30,054 nt of DNA from contig CAJUEA010000018.1 of assembly GCA_910584975.1 (NCBI GenBank), forward strand, positions 1-30,054, in the 5' to 3' direction. Position numbers and translations under genes: made by a program. The notes under the pieces are model-generated. The model ran no database searches, was not told the DNA's origin, and saw only the letters and a list, made by a program, of their open reading frames with translations. This stretch comes from an uncultured Christensenella sp. Lineage in GTDB: Bacteria; Bacillota; Clostridia; Christensenellales; UBA3700. Positions 17,511 through 25,965 of the stretch are shown here, piece by piece. Every line of letters starts with the position of its first letter. Position 1 is the first letter of the stretch.

Positions 17511-17545
17511 GTGTGAAAAATCGATATTACTATTGATTTTTGAGG
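17511..17545. repeat. Dispersed AAAAATCG-TATTA repeat, copy D (palindromic)
   Basis: GTGTGAAAAATCGATATTAC is followed by TATTGATTTTTGAGG, so AAAAATC (17516-17522) and GATTTTT (17535-17541) form an inverted repeat. The left half matches copies A-C, and the whole is palindromic. It ends about 30 bases before the dehydratase start codon. Confidence 0.5.
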
Positions 17546-17575
17546 CAAAAATACAATTAAAAAGGTACTATTTAG

Positions 17576-19552
17576 ATGAAAAATTTAAAAGAATTGTTTA
17601 AACAAAGAATATTCCGAACATTAATGTTGGTTGCGTTTGATATCGTTACCATACTAGCGTGTTTTTACATTTCATTTTTCTTGACCATAAAGATTTTTTA
17701 CAAAAATATCTTTTGGGGAAATTTCAGTAATTTGGCGCTTGCAAGTTTTTCAATAGTTGCTTTGGTAGTTGTATTTTTGTTTATTTTTCAAACATATAAA
17801 GTTGTATGGCATTTTGCAAAGCCAGGACATTATTTTAAAATGGTTGCTGCCATTGTGTGTTCAATTTTATTGTTCGGCATATTGGATAGCACTTGGTGGA
17901 AATTGCTTTCAAGAGCATTTTATGATTTCACACAAAATCAAATTGCTTATATAACAACATTTCCCGTTTATTGCTTGTTGATGTTTTCCACAACTTTTGC
18001 TTTTGTTTTTCTTCGTATTGGCTATCAAACATTGATGACTTTAAAATATGACAAAACAATTATTGAAAGAAAAAAAGGCAAGTTAAGAACAATGATAATT
18101 GGTGCAGGCTTTACTGGCAACCATGTGCTTGATGAACTTAATCTCAACAACTCTCAATACAGCCCAATTTGCTTTTTGGATGACGATGTTTCTTTGGTAA
18201 ACGGAATTATCAACAACATTGTTGTTGCAGGCAAAATTGAGCATATCAAAGATTATTGCGATAAATTTGATATCGATTTGATTATTTTTGCAATTCCGTC
18301 TTTGGTTGGTAAGCGAAGGTCAGAAATTTTAAAAGAATGTTCGGAAACTGGAAGAAAGTTGAAGGTTATTCCTCCTTTATCAGAGATTATTGAGCAAGAT
18401 TCTTTTGTTACGCAAATGCGTGATGTCAACATTGTGGATTTGCTTGGCAGAGAACAAATCAAGTTTGAAAAGCAAGGCATAAAAGATTATGTTGCTGGCA
18501 AAACTGTAATGGTTACAGGTGGTGGTGGCTCAATTGGAAGCGAGCTTTGCAGACAAATTGCTACTTTTGAACCAAAGCGTATTGTGATTGTTGAGGTGTA
18601 TGAGAATTGTGCATATTCCATTCAGCAAGAAATGATAAGACGAAATATCAAGTTTGATTTTGAGGTTGAAATTCTATCTGTTACCGATTATGATAAGGTA
18701 GAAGAAATTTATAAGCAATATCATCCTGAAATAGTTTTCCACGCAGCTGCGCACAAGCATGTTCCACTTATGGAGACAAATCCAGAAGAGGCTGTTAAAA
18801 ACAATGTGTTTGGCACATTAAATGTGGTTAGGCTTGCAGATAAGTACAAAGTTGAAAAGTTTATTTTGATAAGCACAGACAAAGCCGTTAACCCTACAAA
18901 TGTTATGGGCGCAACAAAAAGATGTTGTGAAATGATTTTGCAAACTATGTCAAAAAAATCTCAACATACAAAGTTTGCTGCTGTAAGATTTGGCAATGTT
19001 TTGGGTTCAAATGGTTCAGTAATTCCACTTTTCAAAAAGCAAATTGAAAATGGTGGACCTGTTACTGTAACTCACAAGGATATTATCAGATACTTTATGA
19101 CAATTCCAGAGGCCGTCAGCCTAGTTTTGCAAGCTGGTGCGTATGCAGAGTCAGGAGAAACTTTTGTGCTTGATATGGGCGAACAAGTTAAAATTGTAAC
19201 TTTGGCAGAAAATCTTATTCGTGCAATGGGCTATACTCCTTATGAGCAAATTGACATTAAGTTCACAGGCCTAAGACCGGGCGAGAAACTTTATGAAGAG
19301 TTGCTTATGGGTGAGGAAGGCTTAAGAAAAACTGCAAATGATAAAATATTTATTGGGCAACAAATTGATATTGAAGAAAATTCTTTCTATAAAAATTTGG
19401 AAGAAATGCGTGCAATTTGCAACACAAATGACAAAACAGATGTTGTAAACAAGCTAAAGGAACTTGTGCCAACATTTAAGCATGATGAAGAACAATTTAA
19501 CAAAATGCAAGAACATACCAAGCAAATTATGCTTGAATTTACAAAAAAATAG
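17576..19552 (+). CDS. CapD/PglF-like nucleotide-sugar 4,6-dehydratase, membrane-bound
   Basis: This 658-residue protein matches the large CapD/WbpM/PglF family. Members dehydrate UDP-GlcNAc or a related sugar nucleotide as the first step towards modified amino sugars for capsule, lipid-linked glycans or protein glycosylation. About four membrane helices fill residues 10-160. A first Rossmann-like domain starts with MIIGAGFTGN (173-182). The catalytic extended SDR domain starts with TGGGGSIGS (314-322). ISTDK (432-436) and MGATK (444-448) supply the active site; Met takes the place of the usual SDR Tyr, as in characterised family members. LRPGEKLYEELL lies near the C-terminus. An AAAAAGG site precedes the ATG at a rather long distance. 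No other polysaccharide genes are adjacent, so the end product is unknown. Confidence 0.9.
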   Translation: MKNLKELFKQRIFRTLMLVAFDIVTILACFYISFFLTIKIFYKNIFWGNFSNLALASFSIVALVVVFLFIFQTYKVVWHFAKPGHYFKMVAAIVCSILLFGILDSTWWKLLSRAFYDFTQNQIAYITTFPVYCLLMFSTTFAFVFLRIGYQTLMTLKYDKTIIERKKGKLRTMIIGAGFTGNHVLDELNLNNSQYSPICFLDDDVSLVNGIINNIVVAGKIEHIKDYCDKFDIDLIIFAIPSLVGKRRSEILKECSETGRKLKVIPPLSEIIEQDSFVTQMRDVNIVDLLGREQIKFEKQGIKDYVAGKTVMVTGGGGSIGSELCRQIATFEPKRIVIVEVYENCAYSIQQEMIRRNIKFDFEVEILSVTDYDKVEEIYKQYHPEIVFHAAAHKHVPLMETNPEEAVKNNVFGTLNVVRLADKYKVEKFILISTDKAVNPTNVMGATKRCCEMILQTMSKKSQHTKFAAVRFGNVLGSNGSVIPLFKKQIENGGPVTVTHKDIIRYFMTIPEAVSLVLQAGAYAESGETFVLDMGEQVKIVTLAENLIRAMGYTPYEQIDIKFTGLRPGEKLYEELLMGEEGLRKTANDKIFIGQQIDIEENSFYKNLEEMRAICNTNDKTDVVNKLKELVPTFKHDEEQFNKMQEHTKQIMLEFTKK

Positions 19553-19895
19553 TACAAAATTATTTTAAAAATAATTAACTTTTTTATGTCATTTTGCATA
19601 TAATAAATTGTAAAAGCAATAGTTTAATTATAAGTTTTTTGAAAAGGTGTAGATATCAATTAAAACTTTTGTGTTTTACCTTTATTATTTAGTTAAAATT
19701 AAAAGTTTTTGCAATTCTTTTCGTCAAGGCAGTATTTGTAAAATCATAACATTACTGCTGTTGGGAAAGATTAATTGCATATTTTGAAATAATTGTTCAA
19801 TTTGTTAAAAGTTAAGTCGCTATTTTCAAGCTTTTAAAACAAAATTGAAATAATTGATAAAATGTTGAAAAATTTAAAAATTTTCAAAAAAACAC
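19553..19895. other. AT-rich intergenic region before the tRNA
   Basis: Apart from a weak terminator at its start I find no gene, RNA motif or convincing repeat. GTCGCTATTTTCAA near 19816 faintly resembles the dispersed repeat but is too degenerate to count. Confidence 0.5.
19558..19585 (+). terminator. Likely terminator of the dehydratase gene
   Basis: An all-AT stem (AATTATT at 19558-19564 and AATAATT at 19570-19576) is followed after three bases by a run of T. The thermodynamics are weak, but the position directly after the stop codon is right. Confidence 0.5.
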
Positions 19896-19924
19896 TTGAC
19901 AAAGCGCTTTATATTTATTATACT
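19896..19924 (+). promoter_or_regulatory. Promoter of tRNA-Asn
   Basis: TTGACA (19896-19901), a 17-bp spacer and TATACT (19919-19924) form a near-perfect vegetative promoter. The start point would be about 15 bases before the mature tRNA. Confidence 0.85.
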
Positions 19925-19945
19925 ATGTGAGTACAAAACAAATTT

Positions 19946-20021
19946 GCCTTAATAGCTCAGTCGGTAGAGCATTCGGCTGTTAACCGAAGTGTCACAGGTT
20001 CGAGTCCTGTTTGAGGCGCCA
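19946..20021 (+). tRNA. tRNA-Asn (anticodon GUU)
   Basis: A complete 76-nt cloverleaf includes an encoded CCA. The acceptor arm pairs GCCTTAA with TTGAGGC (one G-U), the D-arm contains AGCTCAGTCGGTAGAGC, the anticodon stem is TTCGG/CCGAA around loop CTGTTAA, and the T-arm holds GGTTCGAGTCC. The anticodon GTT gives Asn. It stands alone with its own promoter and terminator. Confidence 0.97.
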
Positions 20022-20023
20022 AT

Positions 20024-20065
20024 AAAGTAGTAAAATTTGTTCCCAGCAAATTTTACTACTTTTTG
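20024..20065 (+). terminator. Terminator of tRNA-Asn
   Basis: A perfect 16-bp stem (20024-20039 and 20047-20062) with loop TTCCCAG ends in a T-run. It is a textbook intrinsic terminator, and probably acts in both directions because the left arm begins with AAA. Confidence 0.9.
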
Positions 20066-20430
20066 TTATTATTAAGTTCTTTTCAATGATATTATATAAT
20101 TTTTGCAACAAAGTTTTAAAATATTTAATTATAAATTTATTGATTGTGTTTAATTTTTGTTTCAGCTTTAGCATGAGCTTTTTTATAAACTAAAGTTTAT
20201 ATGGATTTTATAAATTTAAAATTTTCTTGACATAAAGGCTATTTAACCGTATAATATAAAGTATAATGAAGTGGAACAATCTATGAAATATGACATATAT
20301 AATTAGTTATTTTGTGCAAATTAAGAAAACATAATTAATGAGTTTTCTAAAGTGATGGCTAGTGTTTTATAACTTTGCTAATATAAAATCGATTATAGCA
20401 AAATCAAGACAAAATAATTGGAGAAAATGA
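20066..20430. other. Intergenic region and leader before the methyltransferase
   Basis: It contains the promoter at 20227-20255. A hairpin-forming repeat TTTGCTA/TAGCAAA (20374-20380 and 20396-20402) lies about 30 bases before the start codon and could be an operator or a leader hairpin. No controller (C protein) gene is present. Nothing else is recognisable. Confidence 0.5.
20227..20255 (+). promoter_or_regulatory. Promoter of the restriction-modification operon
   Basis: TTGACA (20227-20232), a 17-bp spacer and TATAAT (20250-20255) are perfect consensus boxes. The start point near 20262 leaves an untranslated leader of about 170 nt. Confidence 0.85.
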
Positions 20431-22422
20431 ATGGAGAAATATAAGGTTATTGATTTATTTTGTGGTATTGGTGGTTTCTCTTATGGCTTTGAGATGACAA
20501 ATAAATTTGAAGTAGTTGTCGCCGCTGATATTTGGCAGGTTGCCATTGATACTTTCAAAAGAAATCATGTGAATAAAGATATAGAAATTCTTTTACAAGA
20601 TATAACAACATTATCCGATGAGTATTGGGAAAAGTATAGGGATAAAATAGATGTAATTATTGCAGGACCTCCTTGTCAAGGTTTTAGTATGTCTGGTAAA
20701 AGAGATATAAATGACAAAAGAAATACGCTATTTGAAGAAGTTATTAGAATATCTGAAAGAGTCAATCCTAGTTATGTTATTGTTGAAAATGTGGTTGGAT
20801 TGCTTTCAATGGTTACGCCTGATGGTGTTAAAGTTAAAAATCTTATAATTAATGAATTTAATAGAATAGGGTATAAAGCGACATTTAAAGTTTTAAATGC
20901 TGCAGAATATGGGGTTCCACAAGCACGTAAAAGAGTTGTGTTTATTGCAAGCAAAAATATGCCATTAACCTTTCCTGTCGCTAGCTATAATGATAAAAAC
21001 TTTATTACAGTTGGTGATGCATTGGGGAATGTTGACCCTGACGACGATATATATCTTGAGCCAAAAACAGAGTTCCAAATATTGATGGCAGGTAGAAAAG
21101 ATATTCTAAATCATTCTAGAAGGATTTCAAATGAGTTAGTTACAAAAAGAATGTCATTTATTCCTCAAGGTGGCAACTGGAAAGATATTCCAAAAGAATT
21201 AGGAACAGGTGGTGGATTCCATAGTAATGCCTATAAAAGGTTAGATCCGAATAAACCTTCTGTCACGATTAAGCATGTGGCAAAAGCAATGATTATACAT
21301 CCAACAAGAAATAGAATTCTAACAGTAAGAGAAGTTGCAAGACTTCAATCTTTTAGTGACGATTTTGTGATTGAAGGCACTGGCTCAGATCAACACCAAC
21401 AACTAGCAAATGCTGTTCCTCCATTGCTTGGTAAAGCTATTGCTGAAGAGCTAGCAAAAAATCTAGTCAAGTACAAGATTAATTATACATTTATAGACTT
21501 GTTTGCAGGAATGGGTGGATTTAGAATTGCATTTGAAAAACAAGGTTGTAAATGTGTGTTTAGCTCTGAAATAGACAAGGCAGCAAGGGAAACATATAAA
21601 TTAAATTTTGGAGAATATCCTAGTGGAGATATTACAACAATTGATTCAGAAAATATTCCAGATTTTGACATATTATGTGCAGGTTTTCCATGCCAACCAT
21701 TTTCTATCGCAGGTAAACGATTAGGTTTTGAGGATACTAGAGGGACTTTGTTTTTTGAAGTTGCAAGAATAATTAAAGATAAAAAACCGGCAGCTTTTGT
21801 TTTGGAGAATGTTAAGGGATTAGTAAATCATGATAAAGGGAAGACAATTAATATAATTGAAAAAACTTTAATGGAATTAGGATATGATATTAAATGTGAA
21901 ATATTGAATGCGTTGCACCATGGTGTCCCACAAAATAGAGAAAGATGGTATTGCATTGGTATAAGAAATGATATAGCAGTCAGTGGCAACATAAAGTTTC
22001 CACCTAAATGCAATCTTAAGTATGATTTGTCAGATATAATTGAAGATGTGACTAGTGAAGAATATAGAATTAGTCAAAGATGTATAGAAAATATTCAACA
22101 TCATGTAAATATAATGGGGATTAATATTGACAAGTATACGCTTGCTTATGAGGTTCGTCCATCTAAATGTCAATTTGCAAATAAAATGTATTCACCATGT
22201 TTAACAGCTAAGATGGGGACAGGAGGTAACAATGTTCCTATTGTTGTGAGCCAAAATCGTAAATTGACAGAAAGAGAGTGCTTAAGAATAATGGGATATC
22301 CTATAACTTATAAAATAGCAAAGGGCTATCAATCTTATAAACAGTTAGGCAATTCTGTTGTAGTCCCATTATTAACTGATATTGCAAAAGAAGTAATAGA
22401 CTATTTGGAGAAAAATATATGA
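20431..22422 (+). CDS. Fused double DNA cytosine-5 methyltransferase
   Basis: This 663-residue protein holds two complete C5-cytosine methyltransferase domains, which transfer methyl from AdoMet to cytosine in DNA. Domain 1 (1-345): motif I DLFCGIGG (8-15), motif IV GPPCQGFS with catalytic C82, motif VI EN at 119-120, motif VIII QARKR (164-168), motif X around QLANAVPP (324-331). Domain 2 (352-663): motif I DLFAGMGG (356-363), motif IV GFPCQPFS with C421, EN at 459-460, QNRER (501-505), motif X QLGNSVVVP (638-646). The target-recognition regions (about 180-285 and 515-605) differ, so the domains probably read different sequences or the two strands of one asymmetric site. TTGGAGAAAATG precedes the start. 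The stop overlaps the nuclease gene by four bases, marking this as the modification half of a type II system. Confidence 0.93.
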   Translation: MEKYKVIDLFCGIGGFSYGFEMTNKFEVVVAADIWQVAIDTFKRNHVNKDIEILLQDITTLSDEYWEKYRDKIDVIIAGPPCQGFSMSGKRDINDKRNTLFEEVIRISERVNPSYVIVENVVGLLSMVTPDGVKVKNLIINEFNRIGYKATFKVLNAAEYGVPQARKRVVFIASKNMPLTFPVASYNDKNFITVGDALGNVDPDDDIYLEPKTEFQILMAGRKDILNHSRRISNELVTKRMSFIPQGGNWKDIPKELGTGGGFHSNAYKRLDPNKPSVTIKHVAKAMIIHPTRNRILTVREVARLQSFSDDFVIEGTGSDQHQQLANAVPPLLGKAIAEELAKNLVKYKINYTFIDLFAGMGGFRIAFEKQGCKCVFSSEIDKAARETYKLNFGEYPSGDITTIDSENIPDFDILCAGFPCQPFSIAGKRLGFEDTRGTLFFEVARIIKDKKPAAFVLENVKGLVNHDKGKTINIIEKTLMELGYDIKCEILNALHHGVPQNRERWYCIGIRNDIAVSGNIKFPPKCNLKYDLSDIIEDVTSEEYRISQRCIENIQHHVNIMGINIDKYTLAYEVRPSKCQFANKMYSPCLTAKMGTGGNNVPIVVSQNRKLTERECLRIMGYPITYKIAKGYQSYKQLGNSVVVPLLTDIAKEVIDYLEKNI

Positions 22423-23984
22423 GAATACTTGGCGATAATAGCGATGGTTTCAAAAATGAGATTAACATTGAAAAATGTTTAGACTTTAAATTGTTCGAAA
22501 GCATTAATCCAAATTTGCAACATTTTTTACAAGATGTTTTTAAAGGATATTCATTAAAAGGGAAAAGAGTACATGCCATAAGATGTCGTGTAAGAGTTAA
22601 GCCAGATTTTTACTTGCATATTGATGATATTCCTAAAGAAGTATATGTGAGTGTAAAAAAAGGTGTGGGAAATAGTGTTCATCAAGAGAGTTTGGTAAGT
22701 TTTTTAAAATTTATTAAATCTTTGGGAGCCTCCAACAATGTGCTTGATGATATAAAATATTATCACTATGGAGATGAAACTACAGATAATACAGGCAAAT
22801 TTAGATATACGGCAAGAGAGTTCTCAAAATCGCATCCAGAAATTGTTAAAAGACTAAATGAGTATTTTGCACAAGAAAAGGTGCAGAATGAATGTATACA
22901 AAGATTTGTATTCAAGGGGAATATAGATGATGCCCCTGAAGCAGAATACATATATCATGGGACGGCATATAGTGGAGTATGGGCATCAAAAAAAGAAATC
23001 TATGATTACATTTCAGGATTAAGAAAAGATGAGCATGTTTCTTCTGTCAATATTGGACCTTTATCATATCAAGTTTGGAATAGAAATTTAAAATTTTCAT
23101 CTAATGCCGAGAATAAAAGAGAACAAATGCAAGTTAAGTGGTCAAGTTTAGAAGAAATGTTAACAACCATTACTTCACAGAGAAAAGCCTATAAACAGCG
23201 TGGTACAGAAGAAGGAACATTGGACGAAATTACTAGTGTTGTTTTCTTTAATCGTAATCCAGAGCATACAACATTTTTACAGTATTTATCTTCTATTAAG
23301 ACAGTTCCAAATAAAACACTAATGGTTAGGGTAACTACTAAACAATATTCTACTATCAGTGAGCAAAAAGTAATGACTAGAGCTGATGCTTATGCTATAA
23401 AAGTTATTGACGATAGAATTTACGATATCTTAGAAGAAAACGAGTTTTATTTGGATGAAACAATTTTGGTTAATTGCCAAAAGTATTTTGAATTTATTCC
23501 ACAATCAGGAATATCTATTAAGATGCAAGGATCATGTAGTTATCAATTGTTGAAATTAACTCCAAAAAGTTTTAATAAGTTATTTGGTTCTTATGAGCTT
23601 GGTGCTGTAGCGTCTTTATTCTGTCAGAATGAAGAAGATCTTTTTCAAAATCTTGCGCTTATAAACGGGTGGCAAACAAATATAGATAAAATTAAAGAAA
23701 ACTTTCCTATTTTTAATATAAGTGAATCATTACTTGTTTCATCTGTTGAGTTGTGCAAACAACTTAAAAAATATGCTGTTGATCTTATAAGGGAAAATAT
23801 AGATTATTATCCAGAATTACAGAGAAAAATTTTTAACGGGATTGGTGTTTATCAAGAGCCGTATTCAGCATATTTTTTTATGCAAAATAATGTTATAAAA
23901 GCTTTAAAATATATTGAATATGTAATTACGACTGGCTCAGGTAGATCTCATGGAGATTATACCATAGTTTTAAAGCCAAGGTAA
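22419..23984 (+). CDS. Putative type II restriction endonuclease
   Basis: This 521-residue protein is translated from an ATGA overlap with the methyltransferase, the typical layout of a restriction partner. The N-terminal region holds a likely nuclease core: P62-D63 in VKPDFYLHI, S78-V79-K80 in YVSVKKG, and E90 in NSVHQE. This reads as PD-X14-SVK-X9-E. From memory it resembles the rearranged PD-(D/E)XK site of Cfr10I, Bse634I and NgoMIV, where Ser stands in the usual acidic position and a later Glu compensates. The rest (about 100-500) is unrecognised and could hold DNA recognition. The C-terminus has a distinctive GSGRSHGDYTIVLKP. No helicase or ATPase motifs are seen, so type I or III is excluded. 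Function is supported mainly by context and the core motif; specificity is unknown. Confidence 0.75.
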   Translation: MRILGDNSDGFKNEINIEKCLDFKLFESINPNLQHFLQDVFKGYSLKGKRVHAIRCRVRVKPDFYLHIDDIPKEVYVSVKKGVGNSVHQESLVSFLKFIKSLGASNNVLDDIKYYHYGDETTDNTGKFRYTAREFSKSHPEIVKRLNEYFAQEKVQNECIQRFVFKGNIDDAPEAEYIYHGTAYSGVWASKKEIYDYISGLRKDEHVSSVNIGPLSYQVWNRNLKFSSNAENKREQMQVKWSSLEEMLTTITSQRKAYKQRGTEEGTLDEITSVVFFNRNPEHTTFLQYLSSIKTVPNKTLMVRVTTKQYSTISEQKVMTRADAYAIKVIDDRIYDILEENEFYLDETILVNCQKYFEFIPQSGISIKMQGSCSYQLLKLTPKSFNKLFGSYELGAVASLFCQNEEDLFQNLALINGWQTNIDKIKENFPIFNISESLLVSSVELCKQLKKYAVDLIRENIDYYPELQRKIFNGIGVYQEPYSAYFFMQNNVIKALKYIEYVITTGSGRSHGDYTIVLKPR

Positions 23985-24001
23985 TTTTTGATAGAAAATA
24001 C

Positions 24002-24040
24002 AAAAAATAGTTTTGAAAATAGATTTCAAAACTATTTTTT
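24002..24040 (+). terminator. Terminator of the restriction-modification operon
   Basis: A perfect 17-bp stem (24002-24018 and 24024-24040) with a 5-nt loop ends in TTTTTT and starts with AAAAAA. It is a strong, probably bidirectional terminator. Confidence 0.9.
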
Positions 24041-24142
24041 AATTGTTTAAGCTGGTATTTAAACAAATTATTATAACTCGTTATGTGGTTATAAAATAAT
24101 ATCATATTATTTGAAAAATCACAACAAACTTTCATTTTGATA

Positions 24143-24171
24143 TTGCAAGATTTTTGGGAATATGGTAGAAT
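24143..24171 (+). promoter_or_regulatory. Promoter of the GH110-like gene
   Basis: TTGCAA (24143-24148), a 17-bp spacer and TAGAAT (24166-24171) with TGG directly before it form an extended -10 promoter. The start point would be near 24178. Confidence 0.55.
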
Positions 24172-24201
24172 AATAAGGAATAGGATTTGAATGGGTGGGG
24201 T

Positions 24202-25815
24202 ATGAGATTATCTGAATTTGGAATAAGTAAGGGTTGCGATAATTTATCACAAAAAATTTATGATATGTTTGTGGAGATTGCGAGCAAAGGCATTGATATT
24301 TTGGAATGGGATATCGATGGGCTTGTTTTTGACAAAGATTTTATCAATGAGCAACTTTACATATCAAACACGGCAAGTGAAAAAGAGTTGAAAGATTCTG
24401 TCAGAAACATTGCGATTAAGATGGGAAATTTGTCTAACCTTACTATTGACGGAATGGGAAATACCATTTTGTACAATAGCAGGTGCGTGCAAATTGCTCT
24501 TTTGCAATCAAAAAATGTGACAATAAAGAATTTTATATTTGACTATATTAATCCAACTGTTGCAGAGTTTACTGTTATGGGTAAAGCTTTTGGTTATATT
24601 GATGTTGAAATAAATCAAGATACGCTTTATGCAATCAAAGGTGGAAAACTATACTTTTTGGCAGATGACAAAAGCAGATGTGTAGTTCAAGAATGTGACA
24701 ATGCAAAAGGCATTACACGCAGAGTTAATGAATTATCTTACAGAGGGCATAATTCATTCAATGGCAAATGGTGTAAAAAGTTGCCTGATGGAAAAATTAG
24801 AATTTATACTTTATATCCTTCTTTTAAAGTTGGAAATACATATCAATGTGCTTGGGTAAGGCGAGATGGCACAGGATTGTTTATGGATGAGTGCAAAAAC
24901 ATAACATTGGATAATTGTCGCTTTAAGTTTATGCACGGAATGGGTGTGCTTTGCCAAAGAACGGAAGATATTACAATTAAAAATACAGATTTCTTGCCAA
25001 ACAAAGAGCATGGCAGAACGACTGTTGCTTTTGCAGATGTTATGCATTTTGTAAATTGCAAAGGAGTGATAAATGTCAAAAATGTCAAGGCAGACGGCAC
25101 CCGTGATGATGTTATAAACAACCACGGCATACATCTGAAAATAACTAAAGTTGAAGGAGACAAAATTTGCGTTAAATATTGCCATTCACAAACTTACGGA
25201 TTTAATTGTTTTTATGAGGGAGATGAGATTGAGGTTGTTGATAGCAATACTTTGTTGCCTATCACAACTGCAAAAATTAAATCAAGCACAATGCTTAGCC
25301 AAAGAATAATACAATTAGAGCTTTGCGAAATCGCTGAAAAAAATAGTATTTCTGTTGGTGCTGTGGTGGAAAATGCAACTTGGACAGCTTCACTAATTGT
25401 GGATAACCTTGAAACTTTCAATGACCCAACAAGAGGAATTTTGGTTACAACCAGAAAACCAGTGGTCATAAGAAATTGCACTTTCAATAAATGTTATATG
25501 CCTTGTATTCACATTTCAGATGATGCACGCAGTTGGTATGAAAGTGGCTATTGCAGAGATGTGCTTATTGAAAACAATGTTTTTAACAATTGTTTAGACT
25601 ATGCAATCAGCATTGAACCGGAAAATATCGGAGATAAAGCTGTCCACAAAAACATAAAAATCATAAACAACAAAATTATAAGTGAAAATGGTAAAATTTT
25701 GACAGCAAAATGTGCTGAAGGTGTGATTTTTGATAAAAATATCATAGAAAGTAAGGCAGATATTGATGTCAATTTGAAAAATTTGTTAAATTCAAATATT
25801 AATTTGCAAAAATAA
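24202..25815 (+). CDS. GH110-type alpha-1,3-galactosidase-like beta-helix protein
   Basis: This protein (537 residues from ATG 24202) looks like glycoside hydrolase family 110, inverting exo-enzymes that remove alpha-1,3-linked galactose, as in the blood group B antigen. The architecture is a right-handed beta-helix with many NxT/NxxF turns (LTIDGMG, NVTIKNF, ITLDNCRF, ITIKNTDF). The diagnostic region is ADVMHFVNCKG followed by TRDDVINNHGIH. D279, D302 and D303 have the +23/+24 spacing I remember for the three essential Asp of characterised GH110 enzymes. There is no signal peptide, so it is probably cytoplasmic, working on imported oligosaccharides. The start is uncertain: TTG 24187 has a better ribosome site (AAGGA at 24175-24179), but MRLSEFG looks like a natural N-terminus and the predicted transcript start favours 24202. 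It has its own promoter and is not operonic. Confidence 0.82.
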   Translation: MRLSEFGISKGCDNLSQKIYDMFVEIASKGIDILEWDIDGLVFDKDFINEQLYISNTASEKELKDSVRNIAIKMGNLSNLTIDGMGNTILYNSRCVQIALLQSKNVTIKNFIFDYINPTVAEFTVMGKAFGYIDVEINQDTLYAIKGGKLYFLADDKSRCVVQECDNAKGITRRVNELSYRGHNSFNGKWCKKLPDGKIRIYTLYPSFKVGNTYQCAWVRRDGTGLFMDECKNITLDNCRFKFMHGMGVLCQRTEDITIKNTDFLPNKEHGRTTVAFADVMHFVNCKGVINVKNVKADGTRDDVINNHGIHLKITKVEGDKICVKYCHSQTYGFNCFYEGDEIEVVDSNTLLPITTAKIKSSTMLSQRIIQLELCEIAEKNSISVGAVVENATWTASLIVDNLETFNDPTRGILVTTRKPVVIRNCTFNKCYMPCIHISDDARSWYESGYCRDVLIENNVFNNCLDYAISIEPENIGDKAVHKNIKIINNKIISENGKILTAKCAEGVIFDKNIIESKADIDVNLKNLLNSNINLQK

Positions 25816-25827
25816 GCAATTATATAA

Positions 25828-25856
25828 TTTACAAATTAATAAAATTGGTGTATAAT
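25828..25856 (+). promoter_or_regulatory. Promoter of the oxidoreductase operon
   Basis: TTTACA (25828-25833), a 17-bp spacer and TATAAT (25851-25856) form the promoter. The start point near 25863 gives a leader of about 100 nt. Confidence 0.7.
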
Positions 25857-25965
25857 CAATTTAGAATAAATAATTGATAGTTTTGTTTATTTTAACATAA
25901 AATAATTTTTAATATCATATTTTTTTGATTGAAATAAATTTTTGAATTTATAAGGAGATAAGGTT

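Larger units (their letters stand above)
16931..17575. other. Long intergenic region between pyrD and the dehydratase gene
   Basis: The 645 bases contain two copies of the dispersed repeat, the terminator of the pyr cluster, a strong promoter and palindromic operator-like sites. A stretch at 17412-17513 reads as about 33 codons (FLRLVGADDIYYAIKQ in the middle, ending at TGA) but has a stop just upstream and no ribosome binding site. It may be the remnant of a decayed gene. I call no intact gene here. Confidence 0.6.

Noticed and set aside
17412..17513. Short coding-like stretch ending in TGA
   Set aside because: It has an in-frame stop just upstream, only about 33 codons and no ribosome binding site, so at most it is a gene remnant and I do not list it as a gene.
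19946..24040. Restriction-modification operon as a tRNA-integrated island
   Set aside because: It follows the tRNA-Asn gene directly, but I find no copy of the tRNA 3' end downstream, no integrase and no flanking repeats.
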